A stretch of DNA of 64,000 bases from Euphorbia lathyris. Its lineage: Eukaryota; Streptophyta; Magnoliopsida; Malpighiales; Euphorbiaceae. Below the pieces are notes generated by a model. That model was not told the origin of the DNA. It was given only the letters and a program-made list of their open reading frames with translations, and searched no databases. Position 1 is the stretch's first letter, and the number at the start of each line of letters is the position of its first letter. Below are positions 23,685 to 34,086 of this stretch, one piece after another. The stretch covers positions 60,473,756 to 60,537,755 of the forward strand of contig NC_088911.1 in NCBI RefSeq assembly GCF_963576675.1, in the 5' to 3' direction. Both the position numbers and the translations under genes were made by a program.

Positions 23685-25020
23685 TGTTGAAACACCTTTC
23701 CACATAATTTTGATTTGACAAGATTGTTTAAGTATAATCCAAAATACATATTCTAAACACACTAAGTTTAAATGATTTGATTTATTCTACTAATGTGTTT
23801 GTTCAATGTTGAGTTATAAATGTTATAAGTCATAAGGATTGAAAGGCCCAAGCCCAATACGGAAGCCAAGGCCCAAGTCAAACAACTCAGTACACTCGGC
23901 CCGCGTATGTCAAGACGTTGCCGTTTTGAACAAAACGCAACTCAGCAAACGGAAGGATCTAGAAGACCTTCGGGAACAACTTCAAGATGAAGCTGCTGAG
24001 TAGTCTCGACAAACGTACAAGACAGCAGCTGGCGAAGGAAAACTTCCAAACAAAGTGTTTCCTCTTTTGGCAAAGTTCAGACGACACAGTATGCTGTCCA
24101 GTTGACCTTACCATAAAAGGAGAGACCATCTGCTGAGCTGACCGAGGACAGAAGATACACGATTGTGATTGGCCGAGAGCTCTGAGCAAGTCAGGATGAC
24201 AACGACATATAGTCGTTTCCCTCCAACGGTTATTTCGAAATTCGAAATGACCGACGCCCAGGCGTCTCTATAAATAGTGCCATCATAAGCTTCACAAGAT
24301 ACAGAACTTGATCAAGCAGTTACGCTGACCAAATTTCTACACAAGTTCTGCAAGCAAGAAGCAAAGCAAATCTTACACTACAATTTCTTATATCTGTGTA
24401 AAAGTCTAGAGTGATTGTTAAATCGTCTAAAGTGTCTTAGCACATCTTTGTATTAGGACAAAACACTTATCATTTCTAGAGATAGAAAGGAGAGGCTGAG
24501 TACTCGGTTTTAAGTACTCAGCGAGAGATTAGGATTGAGTAGAAGTATAGATGAAGGTACTCTTGTCATACTCAATTGCTGATATTGTAAAAGGTTTGAG
24601 GCTCTACCTTTAAAGAGCTCAGTAGAGGATTTGAAATCTCGAAACGTGTTCCGGGGACAGGACGTAGGCTTAGAAGAAGCCGAACCTGGATAAATCTGCT
24701 GAGTGAAGTATTTCTTACCTTTAACTCCTTATTTATATTGCTTGCTTTAAATAATCAAAACTGACCAAGTAAAGATGTCAAATTGAGTTGTGCGCGTTGA
24801 ACGTCTGAGCTCAGGAATAGACTCTAAGTGCTATCTCCTGACTCAAGCTAAGAAACTGACCTAGTCACCTGTTGACTAAGCCAGTATCTTGCTGTTTACT
24901 CAGCGCCGCTGTTAAAACCTTTTTCTTTAGAAAAAGAAGTCTGCCCTAATTGCGAAAAAAGTTTAAATAGTTCCTAACCCCCCCTTGGAACTATACTTGC
25001 AACCTTACAAGGGACCAACA
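23685..25020 (+). repeat. S2 3' LTR
   Basis: 1336 bp from TGTTGAAAC to ACCAACA, followed by TSD CTCTT. It is the uninterrupted version of 11921-14867 and shows the empty target site (ACAGT) of the solo LTR near 24078. Confidence 0.95.
24227..24276 (+). promoter_or_regulatory. S2 3' LTR dyad plus TATA box
   Basis: Dyad 24227-24253 and TATAAATA 24269-24276, identical in layout to the 5' copy. If active it would transcribe rightwards into the S1 env region. Confidence 0.7.
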
Positions 25021-25534
25021 CTCTTCACTAAATTCCAGTTCTAAATATAGATTCATGCTGAGTGAATTACCATGCTGAATGATCTATGCTATTATTTGCT
25101 GAGTGAATAGATGTATGCTGAGTGTTTAATGCTAATTGAATGAATATCACATACTGAGCAAATATGCGGAGTGAGTAGTTATCTCAAACTAAGCAACCAA
25201 TTACTTAAACCATCTGTTTGTATAAAACTGACTACTCAGAATATAGAACGATTAGGATTCTCACACTGAGTAAATTGATCCGTTGCATTGAATGCAAAAG
25301 CACGCGTATAGCCACCTAGGATGACGTATGCGCCGAATGTGTCATAAATGCCAGGATTCTTGTCGGTTGAATATCCCAAGGGCAAAACTGACACATGAAT
25401 TCGATAAGATCCATCTCTCACCTCTATAAATAGTGGGCAAATCCCCACCTTTACTTCTTTACGCTTAAAGAATTCTCTGCCATTAACACTTTCTCTCTCA
25501 AAATCTTCAAATCCTTCAAATCTTCTCTGCGAAA
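25021..25534 (+). promoter_or_regulatory. End of S1 pol, then S1 spacer with promoter-like block
   Basis: 25021-25025 is the TSD copy CTCTT; 25026-25031 supplies the final His codon and TAA stop of S1 pol. The rest is the pol-env spacer, related to 19808-20278: CACGCGTATAG near 25301, TGACGTA at 25322-25328 and TATAAATA at 25425-25432, 110 bp before ATG 25535. The TATA box here is a better match than in S2. No other gene is visible. Confidence 0.6.
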
Positions 25535-28431
25535 ATGATGAACGTCTCTGTAAACATCTCCGATGCCGGTCACCAACCTGCTGGAAACCCTAAATCTCCT
25601 ACCCAGCATGATCAAACCAAAGCTACCACACCGAGCAAGAAAACCCAAACTGAGCAAGGTACCTCCTCCAAGGTAAAGAAACCTAAGCAACGAACATATA
25701 CCAGGGTCTATGAAAATGTCAGGGAATACAAGATTGACTACTCAAGGTGGTTCTCGAAAGAATTTGTGGAAAGAGAGCAACCATTCTGTGAGTGGATTTC
25801 AAAGAATGGCTGGACCGAGCTGTTCTCAATAAGCTACATTACCTACCCTGACTTGGTAAGGGAGTTCTACCACAACCTGCGTGTCGCTGTGATAACCAGG
25901 ACCACTTAGTCACCAAGGTGAAGGACAAAACCATCTTCATCAATCCCACCTACCTAGCCAGCCTTCTAAAACTCAAGAATGAAGGAGCCATTCTTAGGAA
26001 GTCTGGAGATCAGGACATCACTGGGTATTCCACTACGTTCTGCAAACCTACTGGCCATGCTGGAGAAATCTCCAGTACTTCAATGGGCCAACGCCAAAAG
26101 ATGGCACACTACCTACTGATCAATTACATCTACCCGAAGATAAATTGCACCAGCTCAGCAACAAACTTTGAGCAATGCTTCATATGGCATATGCTGACAT
26201 ACAAGCCCATCAACATGCCAGTATTCTTGATTGTCGGTTTTCAAAGGAGCACTGGAACTCTAAGGCTGGGCTCACTCATTACCAAAATCCTCCTTGACCA
26301 CCGAGTAGACCTCACGGGGGAAACTAAGGGCCAAGGATCAGAGATTACTGCCGCTGCCCTATTTCCTTTAAAGTTTAATCAGCCAATCAAGAAAGCAAAA
26401 GGTGTTGCTGACCCAAACACTGAGGGGACGGTAGTCAAAAAGGGCAAAAGAACTAAGGCCCCTGCTGACAGGAAGAGGAAAGCTGTGCAAAGCACCTCTA
26501 AGGAAGTTGTTCCCGCCCCTAAGAAGATAAAGATTGTGTCCAAAGGAACGACTGCACAAGCTGAGCCCAAGTCAGCTGAGAAAAGACCTAGGCAAGATGA
26601 GCCTGAGGCAGATGAAAGGGAAAACGTTGATGAAGAACCTCTGAGTAAGAAGCAGAAGAACTCTTCGGAGTTAAGTCCAATCGATGCCATTCCTGCTGGC
26701 TTCTTTGTTCCCGACAACTCTCACTATGCTTAGATTCAAGGTATTGCCGCTGAGCAACAGAACGATGAAGTTGAACTGGATGATCAGTTCATTGAACAAT
26801 TGGAAGAAGAATTAGATGAGGAAGATCAGGATGATGAGCAAGAAGAATAAGGAGAAGAGAGTGGTTAGGATGACACTGAGGAGACAGCAAGTGAAGAAGA
26901 TGTTGAGCCAACTCACACTGAGTTGACTACAGAAGAAGGTGCTGAGCAAACAGAATAGCAGGATGCTGATGAAGGAGAAAATTCTCCATCTCATTCAATT
27001 CACGCTGATCCCACTCCTCCAAGAACTCAGGGAAAAAGAAGAAGGCTTGTCAAGGCACATACAACAACAGTGCTTGATTTCATGGATGATCTAACGCAGA
27101 AAAGACCAACCACTGATCCATCGAATATCAAGCTTAAATTCTTCAGAAAACCTTCTACGACTCTGCCAGAGCAAACTGAAAAGCAAGCCTCTGTTTCTCA
27201 TCCACAGGAACAAGCTGACTTAGATGCTTCTAAGAACCCGACCAACACTGAGCCAATTCTCAATGCAGATGCTGAACCTAGCCCTCTGCCAGCTAAGGAA
27301 ATTCCTGCTCCAGTCAGCATTGAACCTATCCCACCTTCAATAGGAAGTCAGCTTCAGTCTGAACCTGCATCAAATGTTGCTGTTCAATCACCTCTCCATT
27401 CTACAGAACAAGTGCAGGTTGAAACACTAAGACCAGTCACTGACCCCACTAGCACTACAAATGATGCACTGAATCTCACTCCTCCACCAGCTAGTCAAAC
27501 TAATGAAGACTCATACAACTACCTCACTGCCACTGAGTCTGGTAGAAGGATAATTCACTCGGCTCAGGCCTTGATCCAAGACCTTCATCAAACTTCAGAC
27601 ACTGCTGCTGGGTCTTCCGATAATGAGTCCACTCAGCTTCCACAAGTCACTCAGCTTCTCAACGAGGTTCGAGGTCTAAAAGACTTGCTGAGTGTAATGA
27701 TCAATATCCAAGCCCAACAACCAAAGCAGGAGTCTATAACAAAGATGGCTGAACTCCAGCTGACCATGGTTCAACATATCAACTCCCTACAGGGACAATT
27801 TCAATCCTTATCAGCTACGAACTCAGGGTATGCAACTTCTGCCGAAGTTCATCAGTTATTCACCCCAGTTCAAACTGAGCAAGAGAAGACAAACCATCAG
27901 CTTTCCTCTTACTCCCAATGCTCAGTAGAACAGATCGGCGAAGCTGTTCGTCTTCTGAATCTAAACAAGGCAGAGATGGACACTGACCAGATGAAGCAGA
28001 ATGAGATTCTCCAGTATACACATCAAATCTTTACCCATGTCCGTCATTCCAACATTCAGCGCCAGTTCTATGACTCATCTCTGCTCAAGATGTTTCATCA
28101 AGCTTATGCTGCGCTGACTGATACACTCACTTGGATGGGTAAATCTCAAGCCTACGCACTGAGCATCCTCAGTGCTGCTGAAATTGGTGTGCCTTAAGAG
28201 GTATTAGACGATGGTATTGCTGTCTTTGATGGCATAAATGAAAGCACCGGAAAGCTGAAGGACTTCTCAGCTCGCATATCTGAAGCTGCTCAAAACAGCA
28301 CCTTCAGGCCTCCTCCTCCTCTCGATGCTGCCAAAACGAGGGAGAAAGAACAAACAGGAAGAACTCAGCATGAGGCTGTTGGAAGTAGTCAGCTTAAGGG
28401 AAAGGGAAAACTGATATATAAGAAGAAATAG
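25535..28431 (+). pseudogene. S1 env-position ORF, broken
   Basis: Homologue of the S2 ORF at 20279-23143 with the same domain order: YTRVYENVREYK, FCEWISKNGW and DLVREFYHNL; then KDKTIFINP, KINCTSSATNFEQCFIWHML and a basic cluster KRTKAPADRKRK; then acidic, Ser/Thr/Pro-rich and Gln/Leu-rich parts. A 1-nt loss near 25890 shifts the frame. In-frame stops follow at 26731 (TAG), 26848 (TAA), 26866 (TAG), 26956 (TAG) and 28195 (TAA). The natural stop is TAG 28429-28431 after a Lys-rich tail. It is more decayed than the S2 copy, in line with its greater age. Confidence 0.8.
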
Positions 28432-28924
28432 CGTAGTTAGGATAGCTAGTTTCTAAGTCTTAAGTATCCCTGTTATGTATAATGCTGATTACTTATTAAT
28501 ACTATGCTTGCATCAAATTTTTCAACTTGATTAAAATCTTATGTGATGCTGAGCTATTATGTGTTGCATACATCAACTGTGTTTATCATTCTTAATGTCT
28601 TCTGATTGTATGCTGTTAACACTGTCTTGTATGATTAAAACATTGTCTTATAAGACTCATTGAACAACAAAATACTCAGCGCTCTCTGATAGTTAAATCT
28701 TCCGCTTAAAACTGAGTTAATAGAATATGTTTCATGAGCTGACCTTTATTTGAAAACTGACCTAGGACTTACTCGATTAAAGTTAAAATGTTTAGAGTAA
28801 AACTGTGTCAGTAGCTCAACCCTTACGGGGGAGTTTATTAAGTTATAAAAGGTCAACTATCATGGGGGAGCTCAAAACTGAGTTCTTCACTGAATAGTTT
28901 TGCCAACATCAAAATGGGGGAGTT
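28432..28924 (+). other. S1 3' untranslated region with three purine tracts
   Basis: No gene. GGGGGAG tracts lie near 28827, 28864 and 28916, matching the three in S2 in order. The last touches the 3' LTR. Confidence 0.85.
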
Positions 28925-30255
28925 TGTTGAAACACCTTTCCACATGATTTTGATTTGACAAAATTATTTGAGTATATGTTTAAAAATATTCTAAAACACA
29001 CTAAGTTTAAATGCTTTGATTTATTACACTAATGTGTTTGTTCAATGTTGAGTTAAATTATTTATAAGACATAAAGACTAAAAGGCTAAAGGCCCAAAGG
29101 AAAGTCAAAGGCCCAAGACAACTCGGCCCGTGTAAACAAAACGCTGTCGTTGTGGAAAAAACGCAGCTCAGTATGAAGAAGGATCTGGAAGACTTTCTTT
29201 ATCTACTTCGGAACGAAGCTGCTGAGTTGGACGACAAAGAGTACAAGACAGCAGCTGAGCAAGGAACAACTTCAAGACAAAGTATTTCTACTTTGGGTAA
29301 AGTTCAGAAGACACAGAAAGCTGTCTGGAAGACTTTGCCATAAAAGGCGAAACATTCTGCCTGTCTGTCTAAAAGCTGCTCAGCACTGACCGAAGACAGA
29401 AGATACAATAATCTGATTGGCCAATGGCACTGAGCGTGTACTGAGTGACAACGACATCAAGCCGTTTACCTCCAACGGTTATTTCGAAATTTGAAATAAC
29501 TGATACCTCATGTGTCACTATAAATAGGCATTTCAGTTGCTTCATTCGATGCAGATCTTCAACAAGCCATTACGCTGACCAAATTTCTACTCGAAGAATC
29601 TGTGTGAAAAAGCAAAGCAAATACTTACACCAATTTCCATATTACTGTGTAAAAGTCTAGAGTGATTATCCAATCATCTAAAGTGTCTTAGCAATTGTTG
29701 TTTAGGACAAACTTATTATCATTTCTAGAATTAGAAAGGAGAGGCTGAGTACTCGGTTATAGTACTCAGCAATAGAATAGGAGTGAGTAGAGGTATAGAG
29801 GAAGGTACTCTTGTTATACTCAGCTTCTTGTTGTAAAAGGTTTGATGCTCTACCGTTAAAGAGCTCAATAGAGAATTCGAAAGCTCGGAACGTGTTCCGA
29901 GGACAGGACGTAGGCGTAGAGGCCGAACCTGGATAAATCTGCTGAGTAACATCGTTCTAACCTTTAACTCCTTTAATATATATATTGCTTGCTTAAACAA
30001 AACTGACCAAGTAAAGAGGTCACGCTGAGTTGTGTGCATTGAGTATCTGAGTTCAAGAATAGACTTAAGTGATATCTCCTGACTCAAAGAAAGAAGCTGA
30101 CTTAGTCACCAGTTGACTAAGCTAGTGTCTTACTTCACTCAGCGCGTTGTGTAATTCCTTTTCAAAGTAAAAGAAGTCAGCCTTAACGTGCTAAAATTTT
30201 AAATAGTTCTTATCCCCCCCTTGGAACTAACCTGTTACGTTATAAGGGACCAACA
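28925..30255 (+). repeat. S1 3' LTR
   Basis: 1331 bp, TG to CA, followed by TSD CTTAC at 30256-30260. A roughly counted 30 substitutions separate it from the 5' LTR, most of them C/T or A/G changes. Confidence 0.95.
29476..29526 (+). promoter_or_regulatory. S1 3' LTR dyad plus TATA box
   Basis: Dyad 29476-29502 and TATAAATA 29519-29526, as in the other Sirevirus LTRs here. Rightward transcription would enter G1 gag in antisense. Confidence 0.7.
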
Positions 30256-30932
30256 CTTACCAAATCATGCTTAGGAATATCATGGTGGGGACAGCTTCGG
30301 AGCAACTTTCGGAACCTAGCCCAAGCTGAATGGAGGGCCTCGTATCCAAGTTGCCGAAAGGAAGTGATATCGTTCCTCAACTTAACCGTTTTAGAAGGCG
30401 GGAAGTAGTAAGAAAGGAACTCCTTCTCAAGCTCCTCCCATGATGTGATCGATCCCGCCTCTAACGAATGCAACCACTCCAACGCCTGTCCTATCAAAGA
30501 GAAAGGAAATAATTTTAGTTGGATGGCCTCAATCGGAACACCGTTTTGCTGAGAAGTTTCGGCACACATAAGAAATTTATCAAGGTGTTCGTTAGGGTTT
30601 TCATGGGGTTCCCCTCCGAATTGACCAAGTTGTTGGATTAATTGGATCATGCTAGTCTTTATTTCATATGTGTCGGCCGGAATGGTGGGGGCAATGATTC
30701 CGTTACGGTTTTGAGGGCGATGCGGAGCAAGAATCTCCAACATCGAGCGTATGTCATTGCCTCCACCATTGCGGTTGTTATTCACGGGCTGCTCCGACGG
30801 CCTTTGGTTGCCCTCGGGCTGGTTAGCGTCATTGTTGAGGGTTGCCATTTTCTCTCTCCGAATCCTACAAAGAGTACGTTCAATTTCGAGATCAATAGGA
30901 ACGAGAGAATCACTCCGAGATCGGGTGTGCAT
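30256..30932 (-). pseudogene. G1 gag, N-terminal part, cut by S1
   Basis: Starts MHTRSRSDSLVPIDLEIERT at 30932 and contains the retrotransposon Gag capsid core: MIQLIQQLGQFGG, LKLFPFSLIGQALEWL, ITSWEELEKEFLSYYFPP and FRKLLRSCPHHDIP. It is open up to the S1 junction, where it continues at 5661. The start resembles that of G4 gag (PIDLELERT), supporting the chosen ATG. Confidence 0.87.
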
Positions 30933-31090
30933 AAAAAGAATGAAATAAAATACAATATCAACAAGAAAGAATGATGTTAGTAAAAGTATATATAAACAAT
31001 TTATACAAAAAGAATGCTTAAACTAACAATAAAACGTTTTTGTCTAATATTGCAAAATATTATAAATCCCCGGCAACGACGCCAAAAACT
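30933..31090 (-). promoter_or_regulatory. G1 leader with Asp-tRNA primer-binding site
   Basis: On the minus strand TGGCGTCGTTGCCGGGGA (31084-31067) follows the 5' LTR end by a few bases. It differs by one base (T for C) from the copies in G2 and G3. The leader to the gag ATG is about 135 bp. Confidence 0.9.
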
Positions 31091-32920
31091 TGATGCGTGC
31101 CGTCTAGTGTAGTGTTTTCTACGACAAAATGTATATTACGATAAGTGCGTTACGACTATGGATGTGATCTTTCTAAATGCTCTATCTTTACTAGACGTCA
31201 CTACTTAGGGGCAAGTGTACCCCGTCGTATCAAGTAATAATCCGGTTAAGACCGGGTATCGAATCCGCGGAATTTATAACTGCAAGTATTAAACGACTCG
31301 GTTTTATACGTTATTTAAGCGGTGAATACTTTGAGGTTGATATGGGGACCAACTACAAACTACTCCTAACTACGGGTGAGGCGAATTTATATAACGAAAC
31401 TCTATGAAGTGATGCGGATGTGATAAGTTATAAATATGACAAATAACGACTTCTAATGTTTATACGGTTGATGGTTTGTTCGTGCAATGACGACTACGTG
31501 TAGTGTGACCGACTCGTGAAGTACTTAGACTACGTGGTTCCTAGTCAAGGCGTGTCTAATGCTCGGGATCAGAAATTAGGGCCTGTAAGTTCCGTGGCTT
31601 GTCAATTCCTATGGTTTCCGGTTTGTCACTTCCGGTAAGGCAACACCTATATGAATCCCTAAAGATAGCCCGAATGGCATCGAAAATCGCGTTCTCCTAC
31701 ACAATAATCAATTCTGAATATCAAAACAAGTAACAAACATCAACACATATATAGAAAAGAAGATTATGAATCATAAATTATAAATATCGGGAATGTAAAT
31801 ATGAATTACAACCAAGCCTAGTACATAGGATGACTGCAAGCTAATTAGCAAGTGTAAAGGGAAGAATCCACCCTCGGAACTAGCTAACCGGACTCAAAGC
31901 CGTCTCTTCGGACTTGGATGGTGGAGCTTTCGAGCTTGGTGCACGGAGATGGAGCGGAACTTTGATGGAATGTCAGAATCAACGAACAAGCTCTCAAGGT
32001 GGAAGAGTTTGGCTATATAAAGCCTAAAAACAAAATCTAAAACTACAAATGACAAGAATTTAATCTCAAGAAAGTGTATATTACAAGGTGTCTAAGATAT
32101 AACAAATGAGTGCTAGTCACTCTTATTTATACACATCAAACTAGGGGTGAAATTGTAATTTCACAAGGTACAAGCATGGAGGAACATGATTTTGTGCAGA
32201 AATCCCATAATACGCCTCGCGTAGGGTGTGGAACGCCCCGCATGTTTGCCCATTCCGTCAGAAATCTCCTACATGTGGACCAATTCCAGATCTTGTTGTC
32301 TCAAACACGCCCCGCGTAGACTGGGATGCGCCTCGCGTGTTTGAGTTTCTGAGTTTTTATTGCTTGAATTGGGTCTTTTACGCCGTGCGTAGCTGAAGCA
32401 CGCCCCGCGTAAATGAGTCTCTGAGCTTTTTGCATTGAAGAACTTCCTTACATGCCCCGCGTGTAAGGTGGTACGTCCCGTGTATGGATAGTTGACTCAG
32501 GGAGACCGTGCAGTCTGACTTTCAGGATTAGGTTAATCATTTCTGACACATGTTCCACGCCCCGCGTTTGGTGGTACACGCCGCGCGTATTGGTGACTAG
32601 ATCCCACGTGGTGCCTGTGGATAAGTCAATTATTTCTGATCCAGTGTTTCACGCCTCACGTGAGGAGTGATGCGCCTCGCGTGTATGGGTGGATTTTCAC
32701 TTCTTGCTCGTACTTGAAATACAATTCTCGGGAGCCGAGTTAGCTTGATATTTTATTTACTAGTATTAATCAAAAATACGGAAAATTAACCAAAAGTATG
32801 GAATTTATTTTTATTTCGTTATTTTATTAAAACACTCTATTTTTGTAATTAAACTTATTTATTTCTTCTAAAATTGAACCGTAAATCACGCTAAAAGATA
32901 GGGGTAAAATACCCCTATCA
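31091..32920 (-). repeat. G1 5' LTR
   Basis: 1830 bp. On the minus strand it runs from TGATAGGGGTATTTTACCCC to GCATCA, so it starts with a short terminal hairpin as G3 does. It contains the six-module GC-rich array at 32212-32682. The partner LTR is outside the window, so age cannot be estimated. ORFs inside it (for example 32110-32319) appear to be chance. Confidence 0.88.
32212..32682. repeat. Six two-dyad modules in the G1 LTR
   Basis: Each module has two 11-mers close to ACGCCCCGCGT. First-member starts are 32212, 32307, 32380, 32452, 32557 and 32651; second-member starts are 32233, 32328, 32400, 32473, 32578 and 32672. Internal spacing is 21, 21, 20, 21, 21 and 21 bp. Module spacing is 95, 73, 72, 105 and 94 bp, close to 9, 7, 7, 10 and 9 helical turns. 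The 10-bp linkers are not conserved. Function unknown. Confidence 0.85.
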
Positions 32921-33119
32921 CAGCTTCACCCCAGAAATACTTTGGAAGCCTATTCTCAGTCAGCATTGTCCTAGCTATTTCAACTAAGGTTCTGTTATTC
33001 CTTTCAACTAAGGTTCATCAAACTGTTGATTTTTGAATTCTCCGTCATTATCACTTCGGATGTGAGCTAATTTTAGGTCTTTGTTATTTTCAAGTTTTCT
33101 AATCAGTGTTGAGAACATC
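32921..33119 (-). pseudogene. pol: S3 integrase fragment
   Basis: Reads [21 protein letters not shown], then jumps to a stretch matching [11 protein letters not shown] and KYFWGEA. Compared with S1, about 80 bp are missing, including the region of the catalytic Glu. The word CCTTAGTTGAAA occurs twice, close to the deletion. Bounded by the G2 TSD (33115-33119) and the G1 insertion site (32921). Confidence 0.8.
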
Positions 33120-33806
33120 TGATGGGTGTCGAATCCACCAAAAATAATTAATACTTTACTTGACCGAAATATGGATTTGTAACAAGGGTAAGCAAAGGTC
33201 GAACCCAAGGGAATATTACTGAATCAAAACAATAATGACTTGATAAATAAACAAAGTAAATAAACAGGGGGTTTTGATTTGTGAGATTTAACCAATTGAG
33301 AATTTCAAATAAAATAAAATTAGCAAGAGTAAATATGATTTGTAAACAACGTTTTGGAGAAATCCGATCAAGGGGGTTCGCAGGTAGGTAATTCAGTCAG
33401 TATCGATCACAGACAGATAAAATAGACTCTTATACACATACCGGATCGGTTTGGAGTATTCTTCCTTAATATTAAACTGGTCAAGCACGCGCGTATAACC
33501 AGTTCCTAATCAATAAATAATCCTGCCTTAGCGGTCAAGATTTAATCTATTGACAGCCTGATGAATTAGAAAAACCCGACCTTAGCCAACCGACACTCAG
33601 CGTAGACAATTCAGAAACTAAATTACTTGTTCATTCGACTCAAATAAACCTAATTAATTTTGTATTAATGTCACATGAAAGACAATCTCAGGTTGTCAAA
33701 TCTGAATCTATTCTTTCAAATACAAAACTAACTCAATTTATATTATCGATTGCTACTATGATTGGTTCATTTAGGTAAAACTCTAACTTTACCAATTCAG
33801 CCGTAT
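33120..33806 (-). repeat. G2 3' LTR, truncated
   Basis: It matches 36813-37499 with about nine differences (about 1.3%) and then diverges abruptly at 33807. The U3 half (about 715 bp in the intact copy) is missing, as is the junction with the purine tract. The outer end and TSD are intact, so the deletion occurred after insertion. Confidence 0.9.
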
Positions 33807-34086
33807 ATTTGGAGGAACCTGTCCTTAAGCCCACTTAACAAGAAACTAAAGCTTATTCCACCATTTTTAAGCTCTTTGACACCTGCAAATTAAATCAAAA
33901 GGAAACACATGCCTATTGAAGAAGATGATGGAAATTAAGTTAGTTATTAAAAAAAATAATAAAATAAAACAAAAACAAAAACAAAACATAAAGGATAACT
34001 TGGATCTTTGAGCAAGACCAACTTGGGTTGCCTCCCAATAGCGCCGCTAGTTAACGTCTTTAGCTAGACACTCTTGAAGTCTAAGG
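33807..34086 (-). other. G2 3' non-coding remnant
   Basis: About 280 bp between the integrase C-terminal codons and the truncated LTR; includes an A-rich run (33945-33990). No gene seen. Confidence 0.7.

Larger units (their letters stand above)
11921..25020 (+). mobile_element. Sirevirus-type element S2, youngest full element in the window
   Basis: TSD CTCTT is at 11916-11920 and 25021-25025. The 5' LTR (11921-14867) is enlarged by a solo LTR; without that insert it is 1336 bp, exactly the length of the 3' LTR (23685-25020). The LTRs differ at only about six positions by eye (about 0.5%), so insertion was recent compared with S1. The layout is gag (one defect), pol (intact), promoter-like block, env-like ORF (four TAG stops), purine tracts, LTR. 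Confidence 0.95.
5662..30255 (+). mobile_element. Sirevirus-type Ty1/copia element S1 (interrupted by S2)
   Basis: Both LTRs start TGTTGAAACACC and end ACCAACA (5662-6993, 1332 bp; 28925-30255, 1331 bp). The 5-bp TSD CTTAC is at 5657-5661 and 30256-30260. Inside are a primer site, gag, pol, a long env-position ORF and a three-fold polypurine tract. S2 occupies 11921-25020; without it S1 is 11,489 bp. By eye the LTRs differ at about 30 sites (about 2%). Large gag, pol ending in MFNPL, and an extra 3' ORF are Sirevirus traits. Confidence 0.95.
1..32920 (-). mobile_element. Athila-type Ty3/gypsy element G1, interrupted by S1; 3' LTR lies left of the window
   Basis: A minus-strand gypsy element reads right to left: 5' LTR (31091-32920), Asp-tRNA primer site, gag, then, after the S1 insertion (5662-30255), the rest of gag, PR, RT, RNase H, INT and a 3' non-coding region that runs off the left edge. 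It interrupts the S3 integrase gene: CAGCT at 32921-32925 is the right flank and would be the TSD, but its partner is outside the window. Coding frames carry both frameshifts and stops, so this is an old dead copy. Athila assignment rests on the DLGASINLMP protease, the VFMDDFSVFG reverse transcriptase and the primer site. Confidence 0.9.
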
